Position numbers and translations under genes: made by a program. A stretch of 64,000 nt of DNA from Emydura subglobosa (taxonomy: Eukaryota; Chordata; Testudines; Chelidae), in the NCBI GenBank assembly GCA_007922225.1, contig ML680053.1:21760379-21824378 (forward strand), in the 5' to 3' direction. The notes beneath the pieces are model-generated. The model worked only from the letters and a program-made list of their open reading frames with translations, did not search any database and was not told where the DNA came from. Shown here in pieces: positions 47,683 through 59,489 of this stretch. How positions within the stretch are numbered: the stretch's first letter is position 1; the number at the start of each line of letters is the position of its first letter.

Positions 47683-49640
47683 CTTAGAATGAGAGTATCT
47701 CTTTCTCTGGAGGCACAAGCATGCAAAACCTCCCCTAGTTATGAGATGACAGGCCAATGTGTTTTGCTAGATGGTATCACCCCTCAAATAGCTCTGCCTT
47801 TCTCCCTACCTCTGTGGGATTGTGCAGTTAGAGCAGACGCTCACAGAATGGATCAAACATCCAAGAACAGCAGCAGCAACAAGGCAGGGGAAAAAACATT
47901 TCAGAACCTATGGAGGCTAATGATGCCAGGAAGCCATTATTTTCTGTCTGACAGCTGGTTGCTAGCCCTGAACATCTCCTTCCCCATTTCCTATGCTGTC
48001 ATACCCCCTCTCCCTGCCTTTCATGCTCCTCTCTATTCTCCCTCCTTCTTCTTAGGAATTCACACATTCCTCTGTCTGAATTTCCTTTTTCCCTTCCCTT
48101 CTTCCCCCCATTCCCGGCCTTCTACCTCACTTCTACCCCATATTTATATGGTGTATTTAGAGAAAAAAACCCACAACGTTCGCTGGGTTTGAACTGCTTT
48201 CAAACACTAACAGCCTCACTGTAAATAATACACCATAAAGGACATTTTGCTGGGCCACGTTGCTGACATTTTACTGGCCCAGTCTGTTGAGATGATTTCA
48301 GAGCTGAAAATAGACTGTACCTTCAAAGATGCTTTCTGAAACACCCCCTTTAAAAATCAAATACTGCTGCTGGAGCCAAAACCATGATAAAAATTCTCTA
48401 TTTAAAGAAGCCTTTCATCAAAACCTGACAATTTCAAGTGATTGACATTTGCAAGATCACACCTAGGTAGATTTACTTTTTCATTTTAGAGCAAATGAAA
48501 GTGTATGCAGTGGGATGAGAGCAGAGATCTGGGCAGTATTTAAGCTAACAGACCTCCTCGCAGCTTGGGGATTTTCCCTCTGTTTTGTATTAAGAAACAT
48601 GAGCACAGTATATGTGCTTTGCTGATAAGAGGAGAAAAATGAATTGGCAGACACTTTCCCAGACAAGACAGGAAAGCAGTGTTTGAACAAAGTGGAAATT
48701 GGGCTGCTTTACTAGCTGATCACAGAACTGATGTTCAAAGCGTTAAGCCTAGCTTCCATCAAACAGTCTTAGATTCGGGTAAATACAGGAGAACTGAAAA
48801 GAATAAGGTAGTAAGGCCAAGTCTGGTGACCAGTCATTGAAAGAAAACCCTTTACTCTGGAAATAAAGCTGTTTTTTGGGGTTTAGCTGGTCACTTCTTT
48901 AAAGGAAAGGCACTACTGAATTAGAATAATTCAAGGAAGGTCACCCCATGATACTACCCTTAACTGCTTCTTGTTTTGGTGACATCAATAATATTTTTAG
49001 TGTGATGAACTTAAAGATATAAAAAAGGACTACAATATTTCAAAGGTTTTGATTTTGGACATGTGAAAAAGTAATAAACTCATGGTTTTTCATGTCAAAG
49101 GACAATATCTTGCTATACTAAGCAAAGCAAGGAGGCTCAGCTTTTCAGATTATTTTCTCACAGAGAATGTATAACTACAGCGATACCCTCTTCATCACAT
49201 TAAAAAAAAAAAAACTGAATTAATCATGGCCATAAAACCATTACACTAATAAAACAGAATCAGACAGAAAACTTAACCACTGAGCTGAATTTTGTGTTTA
49301 TTGGAGGTATAAAAAAGGTTATTATAGCCTTGTAACGTTTCTCATGCAAATGACTATGTAGCAGAACAGTAACATGCTACATAATTTTTTTGCTTTGCAG
49401 ATGTATTCAAATGTGTCAAAGATTTCAAGGTCAGGTGACTCTCTGGCAACTGCATAGTTTTTCTCAGGGGAAAAAGAAAAAGAATGCTTGCCTGTTCTTC
49501 CCTGCTAAAGAATCTTGCTCACTGATCTAATGTAGAATTAGGATACATTGAAAATACTTGAAGAAAAACAGAAAATTAATGAGAAGCCAGAGAAAAAAAT
49601 CATTTAGAAGGGAAAAACAGATCACCTGTTTAAGCACTAG
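47683..49640. other. no recognised feature
   Basis: No assignable repeat or gene. A run of 14 A lies at about 49202-49214. Confidence 0.4.
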
Positions 49641-49649
49641 CTTCTGAGG

Positions 49650-50380
49650 CAATGACTTCCGCAGTGGCCAAAAAGCTCAGTTGCTGGAAAAGCATTTAAG
49701 GGTCACAGTGAATAAGCAAGAGCTTCAGTGGTGCTGTGGGAAAAAGGGCTAATGCGATCCACTGATCTATAAACAGGGGAATAATGAGTGGAAGTAGGGA
49801 GGTGATTTTACCTCTGTATATGGTATTGCTTAGACCAATATTGGAACAGTGCATACACTTCTGATGTCCTGCATTTTTTTGAAAAACTGGAAAGGATGCA
49901 GAAAAAATGCTTCAAAGGCTGGAGAAAATGCCTTACAGTGACAGAATTAAGTAACTCAATCTGTTTAGTTTATCAAAAAGATTAAGAGGTTACATGATTA
50001 CAGTGTATAAATACTTTCATAATGAGAAAATACCAGATATTAAAGTGCTTTTTAATCTAGCAGAGAAAGGTATAAACAAGAACTCATGTCTGGAAGCTGA
50101 AGACAAATTCCAATTAAAAATTAGACATACTTTTTAAAAAGTGAGAATTAAACATTGGAACAAACTGCCAAGGGAAGGACCCACTACCACACCTGGATTT
50201 CCATCTTCTGATGTCTTCAGATCAAGACTGAATGCCTTACTGGAAATGTTTTTAGCCAAACATGGGTTATTGGGCTAGGTATAGGGGAAAATGGGTGGAA
50301 TTTAAAGGTCTCTGATATATGGGAAGCTAGACTAGAGGATCTAATGTTCCCTTCTGTATTTAAACTCTATGAAATTCTGA
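49650..50380 (+). mobile_element. old CR1/L3 LINE relic, ORF2 C-terminus
   Basis: Broken reading gives GAVGKRANA, an LLRPILEQCIHF (LYSALVRP equivalent) block, EKMLQRLEKMPYSDRIK, SLSKRLRGYMITVYKYF, LEAEDKFQL, KHWNKLPREGPTTTPGFPSS and DVFRSRLNALLEMF. The 3' end near 50330-50380 reads actagaggatctaatgttcc, tctatgaaattctga. Diverged more than the 24.5-kb CR1, so older. Confidence 0.8.
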
Positions 50381-50599
50381 AAGCACTTCATTGCAATAAT
50401 TTACCACCAGTAATAAGAGCAGTGGAAGCTGTAGTCTATACAGGACTATCTACTCCAGTGTGTAAAATAGCACTCATGTCCTATTTGCACTATAGCTTCT
50501 AACTTTGTTAATACTGGTGGAAGTGTAATGGAAGTGAGTTTTAATTATGGATTTTTAATGTGTACAAAGTAGTAGGGAAGAGTAATTCCTTCCACTGCA

Positions 50600-50695
50600 G
50601 GAATCATCGGGTGAAATTCTATGACCTATGCTATTTAAGAGCTCAGATTAGAAGACCACAGTTGTCTCTTCCAGTCTTTATGAATCTATGAATGT
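50600..50695 (+). repeat. CR1/L3 3' end fragment
   Basis: Contains gaaattctatgacctatgct, cagattagaagaccacagtt, tctcttccagtctttatgaa, tctatgaatg, the same tail pattern as at 9.08 kb (inverted) and 50.33 kb. Confidence 0.6.
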
Positions 50696-50957
50696 TCTCT
50701 GAGGATAGACATAAATTTAGTCATATACAATATCCAGCTAATATCTCCTAGTTCACAGATGTTCACTTTAGTTCTAATAGACAGTAAAGGATGAAAGAGA
50801 ACACAGCTAATAGCACTTGCAAGAAGAATGGCAGTGTCAAGCTACTAATACTCATTTGCTTTATGATTGTACTGATACTAGTGCTCTTCTCTGTTTCCAC
50901 CCTCTCCCTGGGTAGTCTCATCCACTCCCATGGCTTCAGCTACCATCTCTACAATGA

Positions 50958-51313
50958 TAAAGGAAGGTTACTTTCTTTGAAGTAACTGGAATGATTCAAG
51001 ATGTGTGGTCCCTATAGGCACACACTGTGGATATGCCTGCACTCCATGTGCCCAGGATTGCAAATTCTTCAATAGCAGTGTCCCTGGGTCTGCACCTGCA
51101 CCCTGTGCATCTTTTGTGCTCCCAATCGACAGCCTCACCAGTTTGTACTTTATCGCGAATCCAAAGAGAACCTGAGTAGAGTGGAACAAGAATGGGTCAT
51201 GAATACCCACAGGGACCACACATCTCAACGAACTCCAGTTGCTATAAGGTAAGTAACCTTTTTTTTTTCTTCCAGTGCTGCTTCCTAGTGGTATTCACTA
51301 TAGGTGAGTCCCA
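50958..51313 (-). repeat. DIRS-B 3' terminal structure
   Basis: The segment at 50958-51016 (aaggaaggttactttctttg, agatgtgtggtccctatagg) has an inverted partner at 51207-51262 (cagggaccacacatctcaac, aaggtaagtaacctttt). A further block at 51270-51313 (gtggtattcactataggtga) is echoed at the opposite end of the element in inverted form (59505-59548). It has the same layout as DIRS-A. Confidence 0.75.
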
Positions 51314-51319
51314 AACAGT

Positions 51320-51972
51320 GTTTAGTTAAAAGGAGGGTACGAGGAAGCGTGCGTGCTGCACAATGGACTGGAGAATTGCTAAACCGAAGGAATCATTTCC
51401 AGCTGAAGCCTGAACTAGTGCGTAATGCCTGGTGAAGGTGTGAATGGAGCCACAAGTTGCATCTCTAAATATCTCTGAGAGGCATCCCCTGTAGGGAAGC
51501 CACTGAGGCTGCTTGCATTCTAATCATGTGAACCTTGACGGTGTGAGAAGAGGCTTCCATAAAATCATAACAAAGGCGATACAGGTGAAAATACATTCAG
51601 GGAATCTTTGGGAAGAGATCGCTTCCCCTTTCATTCTTTCAGCAATAGTGACAAATAACCTTGGAGACTTCCAGAAAGGCTTTGTTCTGTATAGGAAAAA
51701 GGCCAGAGCCCTGTGTACATCAAGTGAGTGGAGCTTCTTGTCCTCTGAGCTATGGTGAGGCTTTGGGTGAACCACCTGGTTTAGGTGAAATTCAGAAGGC
51801 ACTTTAGGGATGAATTTGGGGTGCTACCTAAAAGATATTTTCTCTCTGGAAAAGACTGTGTATGGAAAGTCTGCTATAAAGGTCCCAAGCTCACATCCTC
51901 TCCCAGCAGAGGTAATTGCTATCAGGAAGGAAATCTTCATATAGAGGTGTAGAAGAAAGCAGGAGGCTCAAG
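51320..51972 (-). pseudogene. DIRS-B tyrosine recombinase, C-terminal part
   Basis: Minus strand: FLLHLYMKISFLIAITSAGRG (split over a frame), then SEFHLNQVVH, KKLHSLDVHRALAFFLYRTK, PRLFVTIAERMKGEAISS, the HxxR box as HMIRMQAASVASLQG, MPLRDI, and a final RHYALVQ with the catalytic Tyr in a shifted frame. It continues the N-terminal part found at 54818-55125 beyond the insert. Confidence 0.8.
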
Positions 51973-52479
51973 GTATGTCCAGGGGTGCCACTGGGGGGAG
52001 GAGAAGGGGGCTCCTCCCCCCACCCCCGAGTTTTATACAGGTGGTCTGATCACACCCCACAATGCATGTCCTAGCCCCAGGCGGAGCTCTTAACTGAGTG
52101 AGGAATGTGAGTTCTTCAGAGGAGAAGGGCTGCTCTCAGCTTGTGCTCCTGGGGCAGGGAGTCAGTATTTTGTTTATAAACAAAGGCAGGGTGATTCAGA
52201 TAAGAAAGGGCTGGTGATTAAATTAAGGATCTGGAAGTCCTTAGATGAGCCCATAAAACAGGACTCCCTGGGGAAGTGGGAGGAAGGTTTTGAAGCCAGA
52301 ATAGGGGATTCAGAAGAAATACAGCCAAGCCTTCTGAGCCAAGGGTACATTCAGAAAGAGGGAGATGAGGGGAATAGGTAAAAAGAAGGGGCCAAAACCA
52401 AGGGAAGGGATAGCAATGGTATAAGTTCCCACTCTACTTATGGCATTTATGTGGCCCCATCACTATATTATCTGAGCGC

Positions 52480-52790
52480 CTCACAATGTTTAACCCATTT
52501 CTCCTCACAGCCCCTCTGTGAGGTAGACCAGTGCTGTTATCCCCATTGTACAGATGGGGCACTGAGACACAGAGACTAAGGGCCAGATTTTCAAAGGTAT
52601 TTAGGCATCTAGTGGGATTTTCAAAAGTGCTTAGAAGGTTGGGTGCTTTGTAAACCCCACTAGATGCCTAGTTGCATTTTTGGGTGCCTGAAAGCCTTTG
52701 AAACTCTGTCCCTAAGGCGCTGGCTTGTGGTTATACAGGAAGTCCATGGGGAAAGTAGACCCCAGGTCTCTCAGGGCCAGCTCCCTATTC
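52480..52790 (+). repeat. MIR/CORE-SINE-like relic, interrupted
   Basis: Blocks: gcgcctcacaatgtttaacc, ctctgtgaggtagaccagtg, atccccattgtacagatggg, cactgagacacagagactaa, then after an insertion ggcttgtggttatacaggaa, ccccaggtctctc. The order is that of a conserved MIR-type core. The break at 52580 coincides with a MITE. Confidence 0.65.
52580..52712. mobile_element. Harbinger-like MITE inside a MIR relic
   Basis: The left end is gggccagattttcaaaggta and the reverse complement of the right end is gggacagagtttcaaaggct. It is flanked by TAA at 52577-52579 and 52713-52715. The interior is also palindromic (ctagtggg with ccactag). At 133 bp it is non-autonomous. TAA fits the TWA rule of PIF/Harbinger. 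Confidence 0.75.
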
Positions 52791-53687
52791 ACGGGACCAG
52801 CCCATCTCTCTGCTGCATGCTGCAAAAAAAGAGGACTCTGATAGATGGAAGCAAAACCAAGGCTGGTTCTCTGAGACTCCAGTAAGTGGTTCCAGGCTAT
52901 TGGGAAGGATGTCATGATTGACAGCAAGAAAAGCAGCACAGAAGTCAGGATGGGTAAAGAAAGAGAGAGAACACGGGTCAGCTGAGAGGAGATCACTTAA
53001 CTCCCAAAGGGTGGCAGGGTGTTTCCCATGCTGGGTTGTACAGCAGTGGCTGCTGTGAAATTTAACGGAAAACCATCCTGTTTTGTCATTTTTTGTTCTG
53101 AGTTTGAGAAAAGGGAGGAATGAGAAAGAATGAGAAAGTGTTGTATGAGTATCAGATGTGTATCAGATGAGTATCAGATGTGTTTATGCCTCAAAGTCTT
53201 AGGGTTCCAGCTGTATTCAGGCCAATTCCAGAACAAAGAACAGAAAATGCATCCACAGAGTCCATAAAGTCGATGATTATTGTCATGATTTGTATTATTC
53301 ACTGGGCACCATCTTTGTGTTCAGCAGTGTTCAGAACATGCCATAAAATATATAGCTTTGGATAAGCTAGCTCAGCTATTTAAGTATGAAGTGTATAGTT
53401 ATTGAGCACATCTATGAGTGGAAATAAAAGTTTTACCTGATTAAGGACTGGAAGATTTGACCCTCCAAATTATTTTCAAGTGGAAGAACTGCTCAGAGCA
53501 CCTCCAGTGCCTGTTTATTTTCCTTTCCTGCCTGCAGTGGCCCTGATATACCTCAGAAGACTCCACTTTTTTCTGTTTTAAAATGTGGAATTTTCTTGAT
53601 GTTTGGTTTTAAATATTCTCCTGTGAGAGCTGCAACTCAATCAATGCAGTGCTGTGTTTAAGAGCTTTTAAACAGAAGTGAAAGCAG

Positions 53688-54003
53688 TGCTGCCAACTCT
53701 CATGATTTTGTCATGAGTCTCATGATAATTATTATTTTTCTTAAAGCCCCAGCTCCTGGAGTGTGATAGTGGATATATGATCATTTCAGCCTTCGTTCTT
53801 AAAGGGAAAGTCAGTTTCTAGCCTTCATGGCTGTGGGAAAGCTTCAAAATGTGATCTCGGTGCACCCTAAAGGGTCAAAAAGCAGAAAGCAAATAAAAAC
53901 GACACCAAATCTATTATTTTTACATACGATCATGATTTATAAGCCAATCTTATAATTTTTGGTGAGCCTGACTGATGATTTTTGAACATTTGGGGTTGGC
54001 AAT
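53688..54003. mobile_element. inverted-repeat element (MITE-like)
   Basis: The left end is gtgctgccaactctcatgat and the right end is catttggggttggcaatat, so the tips are inverted (TGCCAAC with GTTGGCA). Inside are further catgat and atcatga words. No clear target duplication. I recall similar units as dispersed turtle repeats. Confidence 0.45.
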
Positions 54004-54530
54004 ATATTGAAAATGACTTGAAAATGTTGATTTCATTCGTGTTTAAAGTCAGTTTCTAGTCTATTATCTGTGGTATGGTAACACCCCTAAAACCCAAGGC
54101 AGGTGCAATATAAACTCACGGGGCCTTGCTCTAGTAGGATGCTTCTAAAAGTTAAATGATCTAGTCCAAGATTGGTGAACTGCAAAAAGTAAGTAGTCTA
54201 AATGATAAAAAGTAATCTAGATTTTTCTACAATTGTTTCAATTGTTGTATTCAAATTTGTTTGTAACAAAGTAAGAATGTACATTAATTTTTTAAACCTA
54301 ACCAGTGTCCCTTAAGTGACTTGACAGAAGATGTCAGAACATGTTAATATTAGAGGTGAGTGGGTCTAATATTTATTTAATTTTTTTTCTTTATATAGGA
54401 ATTAGAGGGCTCCTGTCAGCTAATTTCTAAGTTATTATCTGCAAAAAACCTAGACTTTTCAGGTGCCTAAGCAGCCTCTGGAATCACGGTTAAAGTGGCC
54501 CCCCTCACTAAAATCTGATATGGCCCCCCT

Positions 54531-54817
54531 GGGTACGTCTTCACAGCCTGCAGCAGCGAGCCTCTCAGACAAGAATGACAGACTCGGGCTCATGGGGCTT
54601 GCGTTACCACACTAAAAATGGCTGTGTAGACGGCACTTTAAAGTAGTGGCTAAGGCTGGAGCTCAGGCTCTCAAGATGACCCCGCTCCCTAGGTATCAGA
54701 GCCTGAGCTGCAACGTCTACACAGCTATTTTTAGCTTGGCAGCGCGAGCTGCATGAGTCTGAATCTGTCAGCCAGGCGGGGAGGTTTGCTGCTGCAGGCT
54801 GCTGTGTAGACATACCC
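54531..54817. mobile_element. inverted-repeat element at the DIRS-B junction
   Basis: The left end is gggtacgtcttcacagcctg and the reverse complement of the right end is gggtatgtctacacagcagc, followed on both sides by ctgcagcagc. A 287-bp non-autonomous DNA transposon is likely. Its right tip is exactly the border to DIRS-B sequence, while its left flank is not DIRS, so it either carried in or later trimmed the neighbouring insert. Confidence 0.65.
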
Positions 54818-56194
54818 AAAGGGTTCAAGTGGTGGGCTCATAAGAATGGAAAAGGCAAGAGTCAGGTCCCTCACAGAGACAGGTTTAGATACATGAAGGA
54901 ATGCTCTACGACACCTTTCAGGAACTTCACAGTAGTGGGATGGGTGAACACAGGGCAGTTCTCCACCGGACGATGGAAACCATTAATAGCTGCCAAATGA
55001 ACCATTAGGGATCTAGCAGACAAGCCCAGCATCTTCAAGGAGAAAAGATATTCCAGAACTAGAGGGATTCCTGATAGTGCTGCTGATGCCACAGGGAGAA
55101 TGGCTTCCACTTGATGGCATAGCACTTCCTTGTAGAGAGTCTTCTGCTACTGTTAAGGACAGATTGGACAGCCTGCGACCAGGCTCTCTCTCTGTGCTCA
55201 CTGTCCACCCAAAAACCATGCCGCCAGATGGGGAGAAGCTGTACCGTGGTGGCTGGTCCTGCCCTCGTTCTGAGACAGTAAGTGCAGGAATGGCTGAAGG
55301 TGAATGCATGGGTGGGAGGCCAACTGTAGGAACCTGGTGAACCAGAATTGTCTCCGTCACCAGGATCGCTGCTGCTTCATCCAGTTTGATCTTCCCAAGG
55401 ATGAGAGGTAGCAATGGTATGGAAGGGAAAGTGTACATCAGCAGGTCTGACCATTGCACCAGGAAGTTGTCCCCTATGATGCTGAAGCCTGAGGTGGCTT
55501 GGGAACAATATGCTGGGCACTTTTTGTTCTGCTGGATTGCAAAGAGGTCCCAGGATGGAGTAACCCAGTGATAGAAGATATACTGCACTACTGATGGGTG
55601 GAGCTCCCACTCATGACCACTGCTGAGGCTGTCCACTAGGGAGTTCATTACCTCTGGAATGTGTACTGCCAAAAGGCCAGATGCACCAGTTTCACAGCTG
55701 GACTGCTTCTCTGCAGAATGGGGGCACACAGTGGTCATGTCTGATCTGACTTGGACGTGTGTGGACCGATAAGGGGAAGGAATGCCTGGCATGCCTCGTG
55801 AACTGCCTGAAGCTTGAGAAGGTTGATATACAACCTGTGTTTCTGCAGAGACCAGGAACACTGAGCTGTCTGATTGTCTAGATGTACTCTCTGTCCTAGC
55901 ATGGAAAGCATTCATGATGAGAGTCTTTGTAAGTGGTGCAAGGATGAAGGGGACCCCCACACACCCTTTTTCTTTCCACCATGTAAGTGACAAAAGCACG
56001 TTGGGGGGAAGAGAGACCTTTTTGTCCAAGGAGTCTCTGCTTGGAGCACAGACCATCCTGAGCCAGATCTGAAAGCACTGTAGCCTTGGTAAAGGGGTTA
56101 TGTAGGTGGATGTGGCTATATGGCCCAGCAAGGCCAGGAATGACCAGGCTGTCATCTGAGGGTTGAGCTGAAGCTGGGTGATGAGATCCCTCAT
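54818..56194 (-). pseudogene. DIRS-B RT end, RNase H and recombinase N-terminus
   Basis: A 393-residue frame (56194-55013), the longest in the window, reads from the RT thumb region (LLGHIATSTYITPLPRLQCF) through a shifted RNase H to VDSLSSGHEWELHPSVVQYI and WDLFAIQQNKKCPAYCS, the linker between RNase H and recombinase. The recombinase N-terminus is in another frame (55125-54871): VLEYLFSLKMLGLSARSLMV, HLAAINGF and TTVKFLKGVVEH. Length is due to chance preservation of one frame; frame slips lie inside the RNase H. Confidence 0.85.
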
Positions 56195-56374
56195 AGTAAG
56201 GAACTAGTCTTGATGTAAGCAAGCTCTTGCCCTGTTTGAGTTGAGATTTGATCTGATAAATTCTATAACTTGTGTGAGGGTTAAAGCAGATTTTTCTGCA
56301 TTTACCTGCAACCTCAGAGCATGAAAGAGTTCAAGTGAGGAGATGCTTGCTGCTCGATATGTCCAACCCCTGAG

Positions 56375-56930
56375 AAGCCCATAATCAAGGTAGGAAAATA
56401 TTGCCTTGTCTGTGAAGGCATGCAGCCATCACCACGAGTACTTCAGTAAAAACCCACAGGGCCATTGAGATGCCGAAAGAAAGCACTCTGTACTGGAAGT
56501 GCTCTATGCCCACAGTGATATGCAGGAACCTCCTGCGAACTCTGTAAATATCAAAATGAAAATACATGTCCTTCAAATCCAGGGCCACAAACCAATCGCC
56601 TTCATCCAGAGAGGGGATTATCAAGGCTAAAGTGATCATCCTGAAATTTGAAGATATTCAGCTGTTCAAGTGTAGGATGGGGTAAGGAAATATCTGGCAT
56701 AAAAGCCTTCCTTCCCCCTGTGATGAGGGGGGTATAGGCTGCATTGACCCACAGCTGAAGGAAGGAGTCAGCCTCTTGTTTAAGAATCCTCTTGTGAGGG
56801 GTGCCTGAAAAGGGACAGGGACTGGGGCTTTGGAGGGGGGTGGGAGACAGGAATTCTAGCATGTAGGTGGTTAATATGATGTCCAAGACCCATCTGTCCA
56901 ACTTGATAAGGTGCCACATTGAGAAAAAAT
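56375..56930 (-). pseudogene. DIRS-B reverse transcriptase (broken)
   Basis: LDRWVLDIILTTYMLEF opens the domain, followed by HKRILKQEADSFLQLW, then DEGDWFVALDLKDMYFHFDI with the first catalytic Asp, HFQYRVLSFGIS, and SYLDYGLLRG, in which the second Asp of the YLDD box has become Tyr. That substitution alone would abolish polymerase activity. Frames change near 56.62 kb. Confidence 0.87.
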
Positions 56931-57326
56931 GGGCTAGGCAGCCACCAAATGGGGGGAGGTAACAGGTGTTATGGAGGCTGACTGACAGCTCTTGGGCCTC
57001 CCATCAAAATGCCTTCTTGGTGGGTGGAAGGGGCTGAAGAGAGGAGGAGGGTGGTGCTGCCTATCTGCCATACTTGACCTTCTGTCATTTTCTGTCTTTT
57101 GCCAGAAAAAATATGGAGATGGCAGGTGGTATGTAGGAGGAGGAGACTTGGAATATTTTCTATGGGATACTGGGGTATATATCCCTAGGGAGTGGGAGTA
57201 GCATGAGAGTCCTTGAGAGTATGCAATGATATCTGGTTTTTCACTAAAAAGATTGTTACCCTTGAAAGGGAGATCCTTTATTATAACTTCCTCCTTAAGG
57301 AACCCTCAGGCCTGCAGCCATGATGT

Positions 57327-59190
57327 CTATCTCATGTCTACTACGGTAGCTATGGAACGTGAAACAGTGTTCACTGCATCGTGGGACTCTTGGAGGGAAG
57401 ATCTTGTGATCAGTTTTTGCTTGTCCAGGATGGACTGGAACTGAGGACAGCATTCCTGTGGCAACTTATCAGCAAATTCCAAGACTTTGCTGTAATTAAT
57501 GAAGTTGTACTTTGACACCAGTATATGATAATTTGCTATATGGAATAATAGGCTGGCCAAAGAGAAATTCTTCTTCCCAAAGAGATCCAGTCTCTTGGTT
57601 TCCAGAGGGTGGACCTGGGCTACTGCAGCCTACTCCATTCCATAACTGCCTGGACCACTACTGAGTTAAGACTAAGGTGGAAAAATAAATATCCTTCTCC
57701 CCTGAAGGGAACTAAGTACTTTTTCTTGGCCCTATTAGGAGTCAGGGCTTAGGTAGCAAGCCTGTGCCAAACTGACTTAATGAGCCTCACTGATGGGGAG
57801 GACCACCTTGGAGGGACCAATAGCTCAGAAGATGTCCAGGTGTCTGTGGTAGGATCCAGAACCGCCTCCACTGGGATCTGAAGAGATTCAGTGATCCTCC
57901 TTGGGAGGTCGTGGTACTCCCTGTAATTGTCAGGTGAGGTGAGGGAGAGACTGGTGTCATTACTTAGTCTGGGGAGGATGAAGAAAGAGCTCCTGGTGGA
58001 TCCAGTGGTACCGGCTGTACTGCCGCCTCAATCAAAGGCTTCTGTGGAGATTGTGAATCCTCTCTGGGAGAAGACCATTGCTAGGTGTGATGTGTAGGGT
58101 CCTCATACACTGCTGCCCCAAAGTATGCATGCCAGGAGCTGAGGTCATATGAATAGGGAAGTGAGCCCCACAGTGGGTACCGTCGGTCACTTGGCCAGTA
58201 ATGCAGCTTGCGAGGTCGCGATGACACCCAGGTAGCTCTGGAAGCTCTGACTGGGTTGATGGTTCTTTGCCATAGTGCTGGTACCAGGTCATTTTTATCT
58301 GATGAATAGGAGTTGGCAGGGTCAATGGTACCACCCGACCTGACTCTGACTGATCAGACACAGGAGTTAGTGAGTAATACTCTGGTGGTGCTGGGCCCTC
58401 AAACTGATGGCTGGACCTCAGGACCTACGAATAGTTGACAGAGTTGGGAAGTCTCTCAACAAAATTGGATTTGAGAGGATCAGAGATTCCAGATCTGTAT
58501 AAATTGCAGATCCCCACGAAGAGTGTATCAAATTCTCACTGGAGGAGAGCTGGCAGGTTCTTGGGTTTGACCAGATTCACTGGTGCCATCATGGAAGTGG
58601 TGGACTTTTTCTGGACTGGTACTGCCAGTGTAGAGGGAGAAGGGGGGTCCCTTCTGTCTCTGCATAGTGCCAGTGTTGAACCTGACCTCTCAGATTTCTA
58701 GGCATTAGTAGCATCTGGCACCACTGGTACTGGCCTTTCTCTGTGAACTTTCTCTGGATAAACCCTGACCTAGGGAGCGAATTCTCAGATGGTGCTGGAG
58801 GAAGGGGAAAGGTAGACCTCTTTTTGGAGGTTTTTTTGGTGAGGGGGGGTGAGGGTTATTTTATACCTCTTCTTGTGAAGGAGTTTAACTGTGCCTTCAT
58901 TTCACAAGAGTCCTTGAGACTGGAGGACTTTGAACTGATGGATCCTGGAGCTGGAGGGGTGCTACCCGCTGGCTCAGGTCAACTAGATGGGGAGTGGAAG
59001 GGCCAAGGTCCAAATGGGGCCATAAAGATGTCTCCAGAGTTTGAATTCCCAATACTGCCTGGTGCATGGGGGAAAAATGTGACAAATATTGCACCTTGAG
59101 GGAATGTCTGTTTACATGAAGCAGCATAGGCAGCTCTCATATGGGTTGCTCAGCAGGAAGACCTGGAGGCAGGACTGACAAGGTTTGAAG
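57327..59190 (-). pseudogene. DIRS-B gag-like ORF1 (broken)
   Basis: A Cys cluster near 59185-59110 (CQSCLQVF, then SCLCC) matches the zinc-like start of DIRS ORF1. A long low-complexity Ser/Pro-rich linker follows. The C-terminal block at 57560-57327 is well kept: LASLLFHIANYHILV (part), KYNFINYSKVLEFADKLPQE, CCPQFQSILDKQKLI and AVNTVSRSIATVVDMR. Function by analogy: nucleoprotein packaging. Confidence 0.8.
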
Positions 59191-59489
59191 CCTGGAACTT
59201 TAGGCACAGTAAGCACCCCATATGGTACAGGATTTAATAGAGAGAGACTAAACTAACTGTCAAAATATAAAAACTATTTATAACTCTTTAGAAATTTGAA
59301 GATCAAGCAGGAATGCTGGAAAGAGTACTGAACACTGGAGGTTTCTGTACCAGAACGTAAACAATAGAAAGGATGTGGAGAGGTGGTTGGGTGGTGCTGC
59401 CCTTTATGCCCTCAGTTGGGAGCATCAGAAGATGCAGGATGCTGGTGCAGACCAATAGGCACTGCTACTGAAGAGTTTCTGGTCCCGAG

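Larger units (their letters stand above)
51973..54817. other. compound insertion splitting the DIRS-B recombinase
   Basis: DIRS reading stops at about 54818 (after a PPLEPF-type block) and resumes at about 51972. The insert's outer ends share only a short inverted match: ggtatgtc on the left and gacatacc on the right, with caa on each side as a possible 3-bp duplication. It contains a GC hairpin (51993-52021), a MIR relic, a MITE inside that MIR and two more inverted-repeat elements. The origin of the whole insert is unresolved. Confidence 0.6.

Noticed and set aside
47689..48192. 167-residue plus-strand frame
   Set aside because: No domain recognised; composition is Ser/Pro/Leu/Phe-rich and the frame starts inside the antisense of a Penelope fragment. 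Treated as a chance frame.
55013..56194. The 393-residue minus-strand frame as a host protein
   Set aside because: It contains DIRS RT-thumb and RNase H/recombinase linker motifs in one frame and nonsense between them. It is a chance-open path through a decayed retroelement.
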